Of a stretch of 40,198 nt of DNA, positions 1-7,743 are shown piece by piece. The DNA is from Anaerolineae bacterium. Its GTDB lineage: Bacteria; Chloroflexota; Anaerolineae; B4-G1. The notes beneath the pieces are model-generated. The model was not told where the DNA came from, made no database searches, and was given only the letters and a program-made list of their open reading frames with translations. The position numbers and the translations under genes are program-made. Numbering within the stretch: the stretch's first letter is position 1; every line of letters begins with the position of its first letter. Location: positions 1 to 40,198 of the forward strand of contig JAUWNP010000019.1 in assembly GCA_030612585.1 (NCBI GenBank). The letters are read 5' to 3'.

Positions 1-1371
1 GCCGTCACGCATGCCCTCCGTCTCCCGGTTGGGGGAGGCCACGGAGCCGGCGTCCAGGTGGTCGCGCCCGATGCCGATGGGGGCACTGCCCTCACCGCTG
101 GTGACCAGGTCGTTGAAGGCCAGGCCCGCCCTGGCACGCGCGCCATACCCCAGCCAGCAGATGCGGGAGGGAAGCCCCTGGAACTTCACTTGTGCCTGGG
201 CCATCTTGATCCAGCGCACCAGCCGCCTGTCCTCCGGGAAGAGTTCGAGTATCTTGGCGTCGGTGGCGTAGATGTCCTCTGGGTCGCCGGAGAGGGCCAC
301 CCAACGGAAGGGGGCCTTGCCCTCGCAGAAGAGCGGGCGGATGTAAGCAGGGACGAAGCCGGGGGAAGAGAAAGCGTCTTTGACGCCGGCATCGTAGGCC
401 CGCTGGCGCAGGTTGTTGCCGTAGTCAAAGACCACCGCGCCGCGCTTCTGCATCGCTACCATCGCCGCGCAGTGCTCTGCCATCGCCCGCGTGGACTCTT
501 TCTGGTACTTCTTCGGGTCGCTCCCCCGCAGGCGCACCGCCTCCTCCAGCGTCATCCGATTGGGCACGTACATCAGCGGGTCGTGGGCTGGTGTTTGGTC
601 GGTGACCACATCGGGGATCACACCCCGGCGCACCAGTTCGGGGAAGGTATCGGCAGCGTTGGCGATGAGGCCGATGGAGATGGGCGCGCCGCGCCGCTCA
701 TAGTCCTCCACCATCGCCAGCGCCTGGTCCAGGTCGTCCATCACCACGTCCACGTAGGCGGTGTCGAGCCGCCGCTGCGCCCGGTGGGGGTCCACCTCAA
801 CGACGAGACCCACCCCCTCGTTCATCGTGATGGCCAGCGGCTGAGCACCGCCCATCTCGCCCAGGCCGGCGGTGAGGACGAACTTGCCCTTGAGGGAGGC
901 TCCCCTGCCGAAGTGAGTCTCGGCGGCGGTGGCCAGCGTCTCGTAGGTACCCTGGAGGATGCCCTGTGTGCCGATGTAGATCCAGGAACCAGCGGTCATC
1001 TGGCCGTACATGATGAGCCCCTCCCGCTCCCACTTGTCGAAATTCTCCTGGGTGGCCCAGGCGGGGACGATGTTGGAGTTGGCGATGATGACACGGGGGG
1101 CGTCGAGGTGGGTGCGAAAGATGCCCACCGGTTTGCCAGACTGGACCATGAGCGTCTCGTCGGGCTCCAGATTGCGCAGCGATTCCAGGATAGCGTCGAA
1201 ACATTCCCAGTTGCGGGCCGCCCTGCCCCGCCCGCCGTAGACGATCAGATGTTCAGGGTCGCCGGCCACGTCGGGGTCCAGGTTGTGCTGGATCATACGG
1301 TAGGGGGCTTCGATGAGCCAGTTCTTGCAGTGCAGTTGGGTCCCCGTAGGGGGATGAATAACACGAGACAT
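1..1371 (-). CDS. hutU: Urocanate hydratase (urocanase), 3' end cut off by window edge
   Basis: Second enzyme of histidine breakdown: cytosolic, NAD+-dependent conversion of urocanate to imidazolone propionate. The frame is open for 457 codons from the ATG at 1371 to the window edge; the family is usually about 550 residues, so roughly 90 C-terminal residues lie outside. Visible motifs: [12 protein letters not shown] near residue 45, the NAD-binding [12 protein letters not shown] near 168, FDYGNNLRQ near 314, [12 protein letters not shown] near 346, and LPSRICW near 400, whose Cys (residue 405) matches the catalytic cysteine known as Cys410 in the Pseudomonas enzyme. [10 protein letters not shown] is at the edge. 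The start is preceded by an excellent Shine-Dalgarno GGAGGTGAT. It has its own promoter at 1406-1434, so it is probably transcribed apart from the ABC operon upstream. Other hut genes are not in the window. Confidence 0.96.
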   Translation of the reverse strand, partial: MSRVIHPPTGTQLHCKNWLIEAPYRMIQHNLDPDVAGDPEHLIVYGGRGRAARNWECFDAILESLRNLEPDETLMVQSGKPVGIFRTHLDAPRVIIANSNIVPAWATQENFDKWEREGLIMYGQMTAGSWIYIGTQGILQGTYETLATAAETHFGRGASLKGKFVLTAGLGEMGGAQPLAITMNEGVGLVVEVDPHRAQRRLDTAYVDVVMDDLDQALAMVEDYERRGAPISIGLIANAADTFPELVRRGVIPDVVTDQTPAHDPLMYVPNRMTLEEAVRLRGSDPKKYQKESTRAMAEHCAAMVAMQKRGAVVFDYGNNLRQRAYDAGVKDAFSSPGFVPAYIRPLFCEGKAPFRWVALSGDPEDIYATDAKILELFPEDRRLVRWIKMAQAQVKFQGLPSRICWLGYGARARAGLAFNDLVTSGEGSAPIGIGRDHLDAGSVASPNRETEGMRDG

Positions 1372-1405
1372 AGAATCACCTCCGTGCGCGATACTGGATA
1401 CTGGA

Positions 1406-1434
1406 AGTGTACCACAAGGGGCGGGATAGGTCAA
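1406..1434 (-). promoter_or_regulatory. Predicted sigma70-type promoter of hutU
   Basis: On the minus strand, TTGACC (1429-1434), a 17-base spacer ending in TTGTGG, and TACACT (1406-1411). Transcription would start near 1399, giving a short leader before the Shine-Dalgarno sequence. A tandem heptamer ATACTGG x2 (1391-1404, plus-strand reading) covers the expected start site and could be an operator. Confidence 0.6.
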
Positions 1435-1437
1435 AAA

Positions 1438-1461
1438 GGAGTGTGGGAGTGTGGGAGTGTG
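1438..1461. repeat. Three tandem copies of octamer GGAGTGTG
   Basis: Plus-strand GGAGTGTG occurs three times without interruption at 1438-1445, 1446-1453 and 1454-1461. The array lies in the 103-base gap between the MBL gene and hutU, immediately upstream of the hutU -35 element. It could be a slippage product or a dispersed short repeat; no function can be read from it. Confidence 0.75.
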
Positions 1462-1474
1462 AGAGGGGCAGGCG

Positions 1475-2231
1475 TCAGAAGACGTACTCTCCAAAATCCT
1501 GTGCCAGTTCCACCGGCCCACCGAAAGCGGCGGCCGCTTCCTCAAGCCAGCGGTCGTACTGCCGGGAAGCAGGCCGGTAGTGGATCAGCACCAGACGGCC
1601 TGCACCAGCCCGGCGAGCAACCTCCCCCGCCTGAGCCGCGCTGGAGTGCCCCAGCGTCTCTTTCGCCGCCTCGTGGATCAGGACGTCGGCATCCCGCGCC
1701 AGGGCCACCACTGCATCGCAGGGTGAGGTGTCGCTGGAGTAGGCCACCAACTCCTCCACTGCGCTTGTTTTCTATCCGTAGGCCCAGGGTAGGCACCAGG
1801 TGTTCCACCGGCGCACCGGTGATGCGGAATTCTTCGTCCTCCAGTACCAGTGCACCCACCTCTTCGATCACAGGCCGGTAGGATACAGGAAAGAGATCAG
1901 GCCATTCTTGCCAATAACACAGGTCCATCAGGACCTCAAACCGTTCCAGCACGTCTTGCAGGCCATACACAGGTAGCGGGTCGGTGCGCCCCAACAGCCA
2001 GATATTCATCAGCAGTATAGGGATGCCAAAAACGTGGTCGGGGTGGAAGTGGGTGATGATCAGCCCACGCAAGCGTTCGGGCGCCAGCCCTGCGCGCTGA
2101 ATCCGCACGAGAGGGCTATCCCCACAATCAATCAGAAAAAAGCCGCGTTCACCCTCGACCGCCAGGTAAGTGTTGGCGTGCGCCTCATTCGGCACCGCCG
2201 CCGCACTCCCCAGAGCCACTACTCGGGCCAC
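1475..2231 (-). pseudogene. RNase Z-like metallo-beta-lactamase fold hydrolase, frameshifted
   Basis: The metallo-beta-lactamase fold is clear. In the first frame (2231 to about 1764): an N-terminal strand, LIDCGDSPLVRIQ, and the metal motif THFHPDH near residue 60. In the second frame (about 1760 to 1475): AYSSDTSPCDAV with its metal-ligand Asp, LIHEAAKETLGHSSAAQAGE, and LVLIHYRP. This is the order seen in RNase Z and related hydrolases. The two halves are in different frames. The total span of 757 bases is one base more than a multiple of three, and the join falls near 1755-1765, just after the residues ENK. It is either a recent frameshift or a sequencing error. The start is GTG, six bases after the ABC permease gene, so it belongs to that operon. 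The exact substrate is unknown. Confidence 0.8.
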
Positions 2232-2237
2232 AGATGC

Positions 2238-3743
2238 CTATCCTCCAAAGACCCACACCACAACGTGTGGCGTCACGTGGATCTCAATGGCGGCCGCCAA
2301 TGCCAATAGTGGCAGGACGAGGGCGACAAACACCTTGATGAGATCAGCCAATGCCCACAGCCACCCATGGCTCACTGTCATCCCGCGTGGAGGCGACGTA
2401 AAGGCCGCCCCCAGACGCACAGCCAGTGCCGTCGCAATGGTCGCAGCAGGCAACTCCAGCAACCCATGAGGTAGCACAAAAGCAGCGAAAAACAGCACCG
2501 GACTGTAACCCACATACGCGACCTGTGCGACGAAGAAGAACACGATCGCCAGTGGGACCATCAGCAACGCCACGGCCAGCGTGCCGAAAGAGAACACCGC
2601 CAGCAGCGTCGCCAACAGCAACGAGCGCACGTTGTTGACCAACACCCCCCAGGTAGTGAAGGCCGGGAGCCAGTCCACGGCAGGGAATTCGGTGAATGCA
2701 TCGACAGAGACCTGCTCCAGTTGCAGCATCTCCGGCGGGAGTTGGTAGCGGGCGGCGAGGGCATAGCCAATACAGACTGAAAACAGCAATCCAACCACGA
2801 CCACCATGAGGGCCAGCCACGAACGGCGCAGAATGGCCGGGATATCGCGCCTATAGAGCCCGCCTACCGTTCCCAGCCAGCGCAACCAGGCTGGCATCTC
2901 TTGTAGATCCAGTCCGAAGAACCAACTCTCACAACTCAGGTATCCACGGAATGTACGCCACAGAGTAGCCGCGTTCAACTGGTCAATCTCGCGCCCCAGT
3001 AACTCCTCACGATTGAAGACACGGATGCCCATCCGCACCAGAATGACGTTCGCAACCGCCAGGAAAAGCACGATCCACCACAACACATTGTAGTCGGCCC
3101 AGAACATAATGATGGCCTCACCCTGTACCAGGAGTGCCCCCGGGATGATGATAAAACTGGCCAACAGGTTAGCCGCTCGCACGCTCGTCGTCTGACTGGA
3201 GACTACCACCGCGCCGGAGATCATCACCAATCCCTTCACCGTCGTCAGCAGGACGATCAGCAGCAACAGGAGCGGCGGTGGCGTCCAGCCCTTGACAAAA
3301 TACAACCCGACCAGGTAGACGGTGATACCCAGGTAGGCTGCCAACAGGGGAGGGAGCACCGCTGCCAATGTCTTGCCCAGGTAAAGTTGGACATCCGTCA
3401 AGGGGGTTGCCAGGAGCGGTTCAAGACTCCCGCGCTCCTTCTCCCCCACAAAGGTCTCTAGCGCGATCACCAGCGAGATCGAGATGGGAAAGAAGCCGAC
3501 CACCAGCAGCAGGAAAGAGAGCATTTGCTCGCCGACGATCGGCGCACCATACTTGGCGGCCCAGTCCAGCCCCATATTGGCCACGAAACTCATCAGCACG
3601 GGAAAGAAAAGCGTCAGGACGACAATGGGCAAGACAATGCGCCAGTCCCGCAGCGTATCCCGCATCTCGCGCCCTACCAACGCAAGCACCAGGCGAAACG
3701 ATTCGTGCGTCGCCGCACGCTTATGCTCAGTCAGCGCTACCAT
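2238..3743 (-). CDS. ABC-2 type transporter permease fused to a SpoIIM-like membrane domain
   Basis: 501-residue polytopic membrane protein. Residues 1-240 look like an ABC-2 (NatB/exporter) permease: a cytoplasmic start, a first membrane helix near 38-55, FVGEKERGSLEPLLATPL near 100 (the typical coupling segment), and further helices to about 235. After a 60-residue soluble linker, residues 305-501 look like the SpoIIM (stage II sporulation protein M, DUF95) family, with several helices and the signature LPHGLLELPA near 430. Standalone SpoIIM-like proteins often neighbour ABC-2 transporters, but here the two are one polypeptide. The gene overlaps the ATPase gene by 17 bases, suggesting coupled translation. 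The cargo is unknown and sporulation is not implied. Confidence 0.85.
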   Translation of the reverse strand: MVALTEHKRAATHESFRLVLALVGREMRDTLRDWRIVLPIVVLTLFFPVLMSFVANMGLDWAAKYGAPIVGEQMLSFLLLVVGFFPISISLVIALETFVGEKERGSLEPLLATPLTDVQLYLGKTLAAVLPPLLAAYLGITVYLVGLYFVKGWTPPPLLLLLIVLLTTVKGLVMISGAVVVSSQTTSVRAANLLASFIIIPGALLVQGEAIIMFWADYNVLWWIVLFLAVANVILVRMGIRVFNREELLGREIDQLNAATLWRTFRGYLSCESWFFGLDLQEMPAWLRWLGTVGGLYRRDIPAILRRSWLALMVVVVGLLFSVCIGYALAARYQLPPEMLQLEQVSVDAFTEFPAVDWLPAFTTWGVLVNNVRSLLLATLLAVFSFGTLAVALLMVPLAIVFFFVAQVAYVGYSPVLFFAAFVLPHGLLELPAATIATALAVRLGAAFTSPPRGMTVSHGWLWALADLIKVFVALVLPLLALAAAIEIHVTPHVVVWVFGG

Positions 3744-4659
3744 CCCCTACCCCCCCCACCACCTGCAGATAGACATCCTCCAGACTGCGCGGCACCTCGC
3801 TCAGGGTAACGACACCCACCCCATGCGCCGCCAACATCTGGAGCAAGAGAGGATTGGTCTCCTGATGATCGGCAGTGGAATAGCGCAGCCAATCCTCTCC
3901 CTGTACCTCGACCTTGACCAAGTCTGAGACTAGTTTCACAACGCCATCAATCGCCTGAGACAGGCGCAATTCCATCAACGGCGGGCCGAGCAGACGCGCC
4001 TTCAACTCCGCCGGAGTCCCTAGCGCGATGATCTGCCCACGCCGGATGATAGCAATACGGTCGGCCAGGGCTTCCGCCTCCGCCAAGTTATGAGTGCAGA
4101 TGACAATTGCCCGCCGGTGGTGGCGCAGATTATGAAAGACGTCACGGACCAATTTGGCGCTGTGAGGGTCCATTGCCGAGGTCGGCTCATCCAACAACAG
4201 GACAGACGGGTCGTGCAACATCGTGCGCACCAACGCCATCTTCTGTCGCATGCCCTTCGAGTACGTCCCCATGCGCCGATCCCACGCCTCGGGCATCCCA
4301 AAGCGAGCCAGCAATTCCCTGGCCCGAGACTCGCGCTCATCGGCGTCCAGACCCATCAGGCAACCAAAGAAGTCCAGGTACTCGTCACCCCGCATGCGCA
4401 AATAGAGCCCCGGGTGCTCGGTCAACAGCCCAATCCGCCGCCGGACCTCCAGTGGATGTTCGGTCACGCTGTACCCGGCCACGAATGCGCGCCCTACCGT
4501 CGGGCGCAAGATCGCCGCTAGCATACGCACCGTCGTCGTCTTGCCGGCCCCATTGGGGCCCAGCAGCGCCAGAACTTCGCCCGGTGCTACCGAGAGCGTC
4601 ATCCGATCCACAGCGGTGAAACCGTCAAATTCTTTCGTCAGACCGATCAGTTTGATCAT
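3727..4659 (-). CDS. ABC transporter ATP-binding protein (NatA/CcmA-like)
   Basis: 310-residue ATPase that powers the permease encoded next to it. Visible motifs: Walker A GPNGAGKTT near residue 37, a Q-loop region near 80, signature YSKGMRQKM near 133, Walker B LLLDEPTSAMDP near 155, and the switch histidine in CTHNLAEAE near 190. The C-terminal 90 residues are the extension typical of ABC-2 exporter ATPases. I chose the ATG at 4659 because the family begins at MIKLIGLTKEF; an in-frame ATG at 4710 would add 17 residues of unusual composition, and neither start has a strong ribosome-binding site. The end overlaps the permease gene by 17 bases. Confidence 0.93.
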   Translation of the reverse strand: MIKLIGLTKEFDGFTAVDRMTLSVAPGEVLALLGPNGAGKTTTVRMLAAILRPTVGRAFVAGYSVTEHPLEVRRRIGLLTEHPGLYLRMRGDEYLDFFGCLMGLDADERESRARELLARFGMPEAWDRRMGTYSKGMRQKMALVRTMLHDPSVLLLDEPTSAMDPHSAKLVRDVFHNLRHHRRAIVICTHNLAEAEALADRIAIIRRGQIIALGTPAELKARLLGPPLMELRLSQAIDGVVKLVSDLVKVEVQGEDWLRYSTADHQETNPLLLQMLAAHGVGVVTLSEVPRSLEDVYLQVVGGVGDGSAD

Positions 4660-4755
4660 CGCAATTAGAACGACGGATTGTTGAACAACAACGGATTTCT
4701 TGTCTTTCATCCCGTTCTATGAGAAACGAGAAGAACATCAAGCCAAAACAATGCC

Positions 4756-4784
4756 ATTATACCAACATTGGGCCATCCTGACAA
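4756..4784 (-). promoter_or_regulatory. Predicted promoter of the ABC/MBL operon
   Basis: Minus-strand TTGTCA (4779-4784), a 17-base spacer ending in TTGG, and a perfect TATAAT (4756-4761). Transcription would start near 4749, about 90 bases before the preferred ATPase start at 4659. Confidence 0.7.
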
Positions 4785-4827
4785 TGAGCACAGAGTACTA
4801 ATCACACCCGGATAAGAAGATGCGCCC

Positions 4828-4866
4828 AAAGGGAAACTGCCGAGTGATATTTCCACCCGGCAGTTC
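4828..4866 (-). terminator. Rho-independent terminator after the phosphatidyltransferase gene
   Basis: Perfect 8-bp inverted repeat AACTGCCG/CGGCAGTT (4858-4865 with 4835-4842), with extra GTG/CAC pairing inside the loop. On the minus strand it is followed by TCCCTTT. It sits 25 bases after the stop codon of the gene ending at 4891. Confidence 0.7.
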
Positions 4867-4890
4867 CACAATCCCCCTGGCTATTCCGAC

Positions 4891-5553
4891 CTAACTATCT
4901 GTCTCTTCCCGCCGAGAGACCGCGTAGACGTAAAGAATACGCTGAACCACCGTGAACACAGAGAGTACTGCCAGGGCCCAGATCATCACAATGGGCAGCC
5001 CGACCGCCGACAGCGCAGCGATGAGAACTATACGCTCCAGGCGGGTCAGCAACCCGACCCTACAAGGGAAACCCAATGCCTCGGCCCGCGCACGGGTATA
5101 ACTGACCATCAGTGCCGCTACCAGCGAGATAAGGAGCAGGACAACTTCCAGGTGTTCTCCCTGGCGCAGGTAGTGCACAGTGATCCCTAGAATCAGCGCA
5201 GCATCAGAAAGCCGGTCAAAAGTCGAATCGAGGAACGCCCCCAAGAGGCTCTTCTGGTCGAGAGCCCGTGCCAACGCCCCGTCCAGCGCATCTACCGGCG
5301 AAACGACCAGCAGCAGCCAGCCGCCGAGCACCAGATGGCCCAGGCCAAACACCACGCCCACGCCCACCTGAAGCAGAAAACCAACGAGTGTGACAGTATT
5401 GGGATGAATGCCCAGCCGGGCCATAACACGGGCAATGGGCATCAGGATAACCCCTGCCTGGGTACGCGCCCAGTCGGTGAATGAATCCCACCGTCCGCGC
5501 TGCCGCTTCTGTTTCACGCTCCGTCCGCACTCTACTTGCTGCGCACTACTCAT
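4891..5553 (-). CDS. CDP-alcohol phosphatidyltransferase family membrane protein
   Basis: Integral membrane enzyme of phospholipid head-group synthesis that transfers a phosphatidyl group from CDP-diacylglycerol to an alcohol. The full catalytic signature D-G-x2-A-R-x8-G-x3-D-x3-D is present as DGALARALDQKSLLG followed by AFLDSTFD, around residues 89-111. About six hydrophobic helices follow the basic N-terminus. The alcohol acceptor (glycerol phosphate, inositol phosphate or another) cannot be told from sequence. I chose the ATG at 5553 (220 residues): a GGAGG lies upstream, and the longer frame to 5667 would overlap the ArsR gene with an atypical basic leader. It is probably co-transcribed with the ArsR gene 64 bases upstream. 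Confidence 0.9.
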   Translation of the reverse strand: MSSAQQVECGRSVKQKRQRGRWDSFTDWARTQAGVILMPIARVMARLGIHPNTVTLVGFLLQVGVGVVFGLGHLVLGGWLLLVVSPVDALDGALARALDQKSLLGAFLDSTFDRLSDAALILGITVHYLRQGEHLEVVLLLISLVAALMVSYTRARAEALGFPCRVGLLTRLERIVLIAALSAVGLPIVMIWALAVLSVFTVVQRILYVYAVSRREETDS

Positions 5554-5617
5554 CTTGCGTGATCGCCTCCACTTATAGCCTTTATCGTGCCTCGCTGTCG
5601 TTGAGTTACACCAAACG

Positions 5618-5941
5618 TCACTTCTGTAATGCCGCCGTTCTGGCCAGCAGCGCAATGAATTCAGCATGGCGGCGTTCGATTTCGGGCATGTTCAAAGAAC
5701 AATGAACCTCTCGCCCGGCCCGCCGGACACGAACCAGACCGTGCAGGCGCAGCGGGCGCAGGTGAAAAGACACGAGCGGCTGGCTAACGTGCAGCGCCCG
5801 CGCCAACTCTGTCACAGTCATCTCTTTGTTACCGGCTAATGTGATGAGGATGCGCAGGCGCAGGCTGTCCTTGAGTGCATAAAAATAGCGCGCCATCTCC
5901 CGCAACTCTTCACCAGACGCCTGGCCCTGCTGAACAGCCAT
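5618..5941 (-). CDS. ArsR-family winged-helix transcriptional regulator
   Basis: Small DNA-binding protein of about 107 residues. The helix-turn-helix is clear: MTVTELARALHVSQPLVSFH, then LRPLRLHGLVRVRRAGREVH for the recognition helix and wing. The ELCVCDL metal site of classical arsenic/cadmium sensors is absent, so the inducer is not a metal bound there; it may be a redox, lipid or unknown signal. The ATG at 5941 is preferred because GGGGG sits five bases upstream; in-frame ATGs at 5983 and 5968 would add up to 14 residues. It has its own promoter at 5998-6026 and leads the two-gene unit with the phosphatidyltransferase. Confidence 0.9.
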   Translation of the reverse strand: MAVQQGQASGEELREMARYFYALKDSLRLRILITLAGNKEMTVTELARALHVSQPLVSFHLRPLRLHGLVRVRRAGREVHCSLNMPEIERRHAEFIALLARTAALQK

Positions 5942-5997
5942 GTCGCCCCCTGCAGTCCCACAATGCATAAAGAACGGTTTCATAAAAAAGCACTTAT

Positions 5998-6026
5998 ATA
6001 TTACCGCAGAAATCTAAACGTGTCAA
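5998..6026 (-). promoter_or_regulatory. Predicted promoter of the ArsR/phosphatidyltransferase operon
   Basis: Minus-strand TTGACA (6021-6026), a 17-base spacer ending in TGCGG, and TAATAT (5998-6003). It lies back to back with the tRNA-Pro promoter, with -35 elements only 9 bases apart, so the two could influence each other. Confidence 0.7.
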
Positions 6027-6035
6027 GTCTCAACC

Positions 6036-6063
6036 TTGCCAAACAGCCTGAATGGAGTATAAT
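6036..6063 (+). promoter_or_regulatory. Predicted promoter of tRNA-Pro
   Basis: Plus-strand TTGCCA (6036-6041), a 16-base spacer and a perfect TATAAT (6058-6063), placing the start near 6070, just ahead of the tRNA 5' end at 6075. Confidence 0.75.
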
Positions 6064-6074
6064 AACGACACTTT

Positions 6075-6149
6075 CGGGGCGTAGCGCAGCTCGGCTAGCG
6101 CGCGCGGATCGGGACCGCGAGGTCCGGGGTTCAAATCCCCGCGCCCCGA
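6075..6149 (+). tRNA. tRNA-Pro, anticodon CGG
   Basis: A cloverleaf can be drawn by hand: 7-bp acceptor CGGGGCG/CGCCCCG, D arm GCGC/GCGC, anticodon stem CGCGG/CCGCG around loop ATCGGGA (anticodon CGG, followed by G37 as usual for tRNA-Pro), T arm CGGGG/CCCCG around TTCAAAT, and discriminator A. The 3' CCA is not encoded; CCT follows. It is the only plus-strand gene in the window, with its own promoter and terminator. Confidence 0.97.
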
Positions 6150-6160
6150 CCTACGATGAG

Positions 6161-6188
6161 AAACCCCACTCTTACCGAGTGGGGTTTT
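6161..6188 (+). terminator. Rho-independent terminator of tRNA-Pro
   Basis: Perfect 11-bp inverted repeat AAACCCCACTC/GAGTGGGGTTT (6161-6171 with 6177-6187), loop TTACC, followed by T. Because the arms start with AAA and end with TTT, it could also work on the minus strand for the MazG gene ending at 6218. Confidence 0.9.
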
Positions 6189-6196
6189 GTCATCTG

Positions 6197-6229
6197 TCAT
6201 TGGTCATTGGTCATTGGTCATTGGTCATT
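6197..6229. repeat. Heptamer tandem repeat (TCATTGG)4 plus partial copy
   Basis: Plus-strand TCATTGG at 6197, 6204, 6211 and 6218, then TCATT. It overlaps the stop codon and last codons of the MazG gene (ending at 6218). The unit is a circular permutation of TTGGTCA, which I recall as a short tandem heptamer class (STRR) of cyanobacterial genomes. Confidence 0.85.
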
Positions 6230-7660
6230 CAATTTCGCTTCCTGCCACAACGGTTCTAACTCATCAATCGTCAACGCCGCCATATCCAGCCCTCGCTCGC
6301 GGGCCATCCGTTCCACATCGCGAAAGCGACGTGCAAAGCGAGCGTTAGACTTCCGCAACGCTGCCTCAGAGTCCACCTCCAGCCAGCGGGCCCAGTTGAC
6401 CACCGCGAACAGCAGGTCGCCCAACTCTGCTTCCTTTTCCTCCGGGGTGGTCGCGGCCTCCACCTCGACAATCTCCTCCTGAATCTTGTCGGCCACGCCG
6501 CCCACTTCAGTCCAATCGAAGCCTACGCGGGCCGCACGCCGACCGTAGGTATCTGCCTGCAGCAACGCTGGCAGCGCCGCCGGGACACCATCCAGCACCG
6601 AGCGCTCTCCTCCTTTCTCCTCCCGCTTCAGTTCCTCCCAGCGCCGCAACACCTCCCCGGTTCCCTCTACCTGTCGCCCGCCCCACACGTGTGGGTGACG
6701 GTGCTTCAGTTTGGCGTCAATGCCAGCGATAACCTGCGCCATTTGGAACTCACCTCCCTCGGTGGCAATCTGCGCGTGAAGCAAGATCTGCAACAACAGG
6801 TCGCCTAACTCCTCCTGCAGCGCCTGCACATCACCCGTGTCAATAGTCTCCAGCACCTCGTACGCTTCCTCCAGCAACCCCACGCGCAGGCTATCGTGGG
6901 TCTGCTCGCGATCCCAGGGACAGCCATCTGGAGCACGGAGGTGAGCCACGGTGTCCTGTAAGCCCTCAAAACCGCTGACACCGGGAAGCGGTGGTACGTA
7001 GAGCGTAGTCAGGTGAGCGACGTCATCCCGGCGGTCAAGTTCGTAAAGCGGCAAGCGAACGACACGCTGCTCAGGAGTACCGGCCGCGTGCACTAGCGCC
7101 ACTTCATGCTCGTCGGGATACTGGTTCATCAGCGTGAGTTTAACGTCGGTAGCAAGCACACGGCTGTAAAGTTGCCCCACCAGCGCCGGCAGGTCCGGGT
7201 TGAGCGGCGGGTGATAACAGGCCGCCAGTTCCACCGCATCGTAGACCTGCAGGCCTGCCAGCGCGTCTATCCTCAGCGCCGCGAGCACAGGCTCGACGAA
7301 ACTCAGTCCTCCCACAATACGCACCGCCGTGCCAACCTCCTCTGCCCGTGACAGAATCAGCCTCACCGTGGCTTCCCCCACCAGCGGATGACCCGGCACA
7401 GCGTAGATAACTCCCTCTGGGTGCTGCCTCAATCGCAGCACCTCACAGGCGATGGCGTCATAGACCTGTTGAAAATCCTCCGCCCCTTCGTAGAGATAGT
7501 CGAAAGAGTGCAGCCTCAGATGAGGTGGCAACCCGGCCACGGTCGGATGATGCTTCGTGCGCAGCCAGATTTCATCAGCAGCCTCTAATACCTCCCATGC
7601 CTCCCGCGTCAGATGGCGCGGATCGCCCGGCCCAAGGCCAAGGATAGTGATTGTGCCCAT
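6218..7660 (-). CDS. mazG: Tetrapyrrole-methylase-like domain fused to MazG nucleotide pyrophosphohydrolase (YabN type)
   Basis: 480-residue cytosolic two-part protein. Residues 1-220 form an SAM-dependent tetrapyrrole (corrin/porphyrin) methylase-like domain, with the N-terminal LGLGPGDPRHLT and VPGHPLVGEATV near 93. Residues 235-475 are two MazG repeats: PDGCPWDREQTH, LLEEAYEVLE and EELGDLLLQ in the first, KIQEEIVEVE and AELGDLLFAVVN in the second. These hold the acidic EExxE and ExxD metal ligands of NTP pyrophosphohydrolases. The fusion matches Bacillus YabN and is thought to clean up abnormal nucleotides; the methylase activity is unproven. GGGGG upstream supports the ATG at 7660. It lies beyond the rpsI terminator, and I see no convincing own promoter. 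Confidence 0.93.
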   Translation of the reverse strand: MGTITILGLGPGDPRHLTREAWEVLEAADEIWLRTKHHPTVAGLPPHLRLHSFDYLYEGAEDFQQVYDAIACEVLRLRQHPEGVIYAVPGHPLVGEATVRLILSRAEEVGTAVRIVGGLSFVEPVLAALRIDALAGLQVYDAVELAACYHPPLNPDLPALVGQLYSRVLATDVKLTLMNQYPDEHEVALVHAAGTPEQRVVRLPLYELDRRDDVAHLTTLYVPPLPGVSGFEGLQDTVAHLRAPDGCPWDREQTHDSLRVGLLEEAYEVLETIDTGDVQALQEELGDLLLQILLHAQIATEGGEFQMAQVIAGIDAKLKHRHPHVWGGRQVEGTGEVLRRWEELKREEKGGERSVLDGVPAALPALLQADTYGRRAARVGFDWTEVGGVADKIQEEIVEVEAATTPEEKEAELGDLLFAVVNWARWLEVDSEAALRKSNARFARRFRDVERMARERGLDMAALTIDELEPLWQEAKLNDQ

Positions 7661-7683
7661 TCAAACCCCCATGAGACATAGAC

Positions 7684-7718
7684 GCAAAAGGGGCAAGACA
7701 ACACCTTGCCTTGCCCCA
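7684..7718 (-). terminator. Terminator closing the ribosomal-protein cluster
   Basis: Perfect 8-bp GC-rich inverted repeat GGGGCAAG/CTTGCCCC (7710-7717 with 7690-7697), with a 12-base loop, followed on the minus strand by TTTT. It lies 26 bases after the rpsI stop codon and before the MazG gene. Confidence 0.85.
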
Positions 7719-7743
7719 CACACACCTGCCTGTTATCTCTTGT

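Noticed and set aside
58..1881. 607-codon open frame on the plus strand
   Set aside because: It is antisense to hutU and the MBL gene; its product is a composition shadow (His/Arg/Pro-rich) of the GC-rich minus-strand genes, with no recognisable motif.
5554..5667. Longer start for the phosphatidyltransferase gene
   Set aside because: It would overlap the ArsR gene and add 38 residues of Arg/Cys-rich sequence unlike the family.
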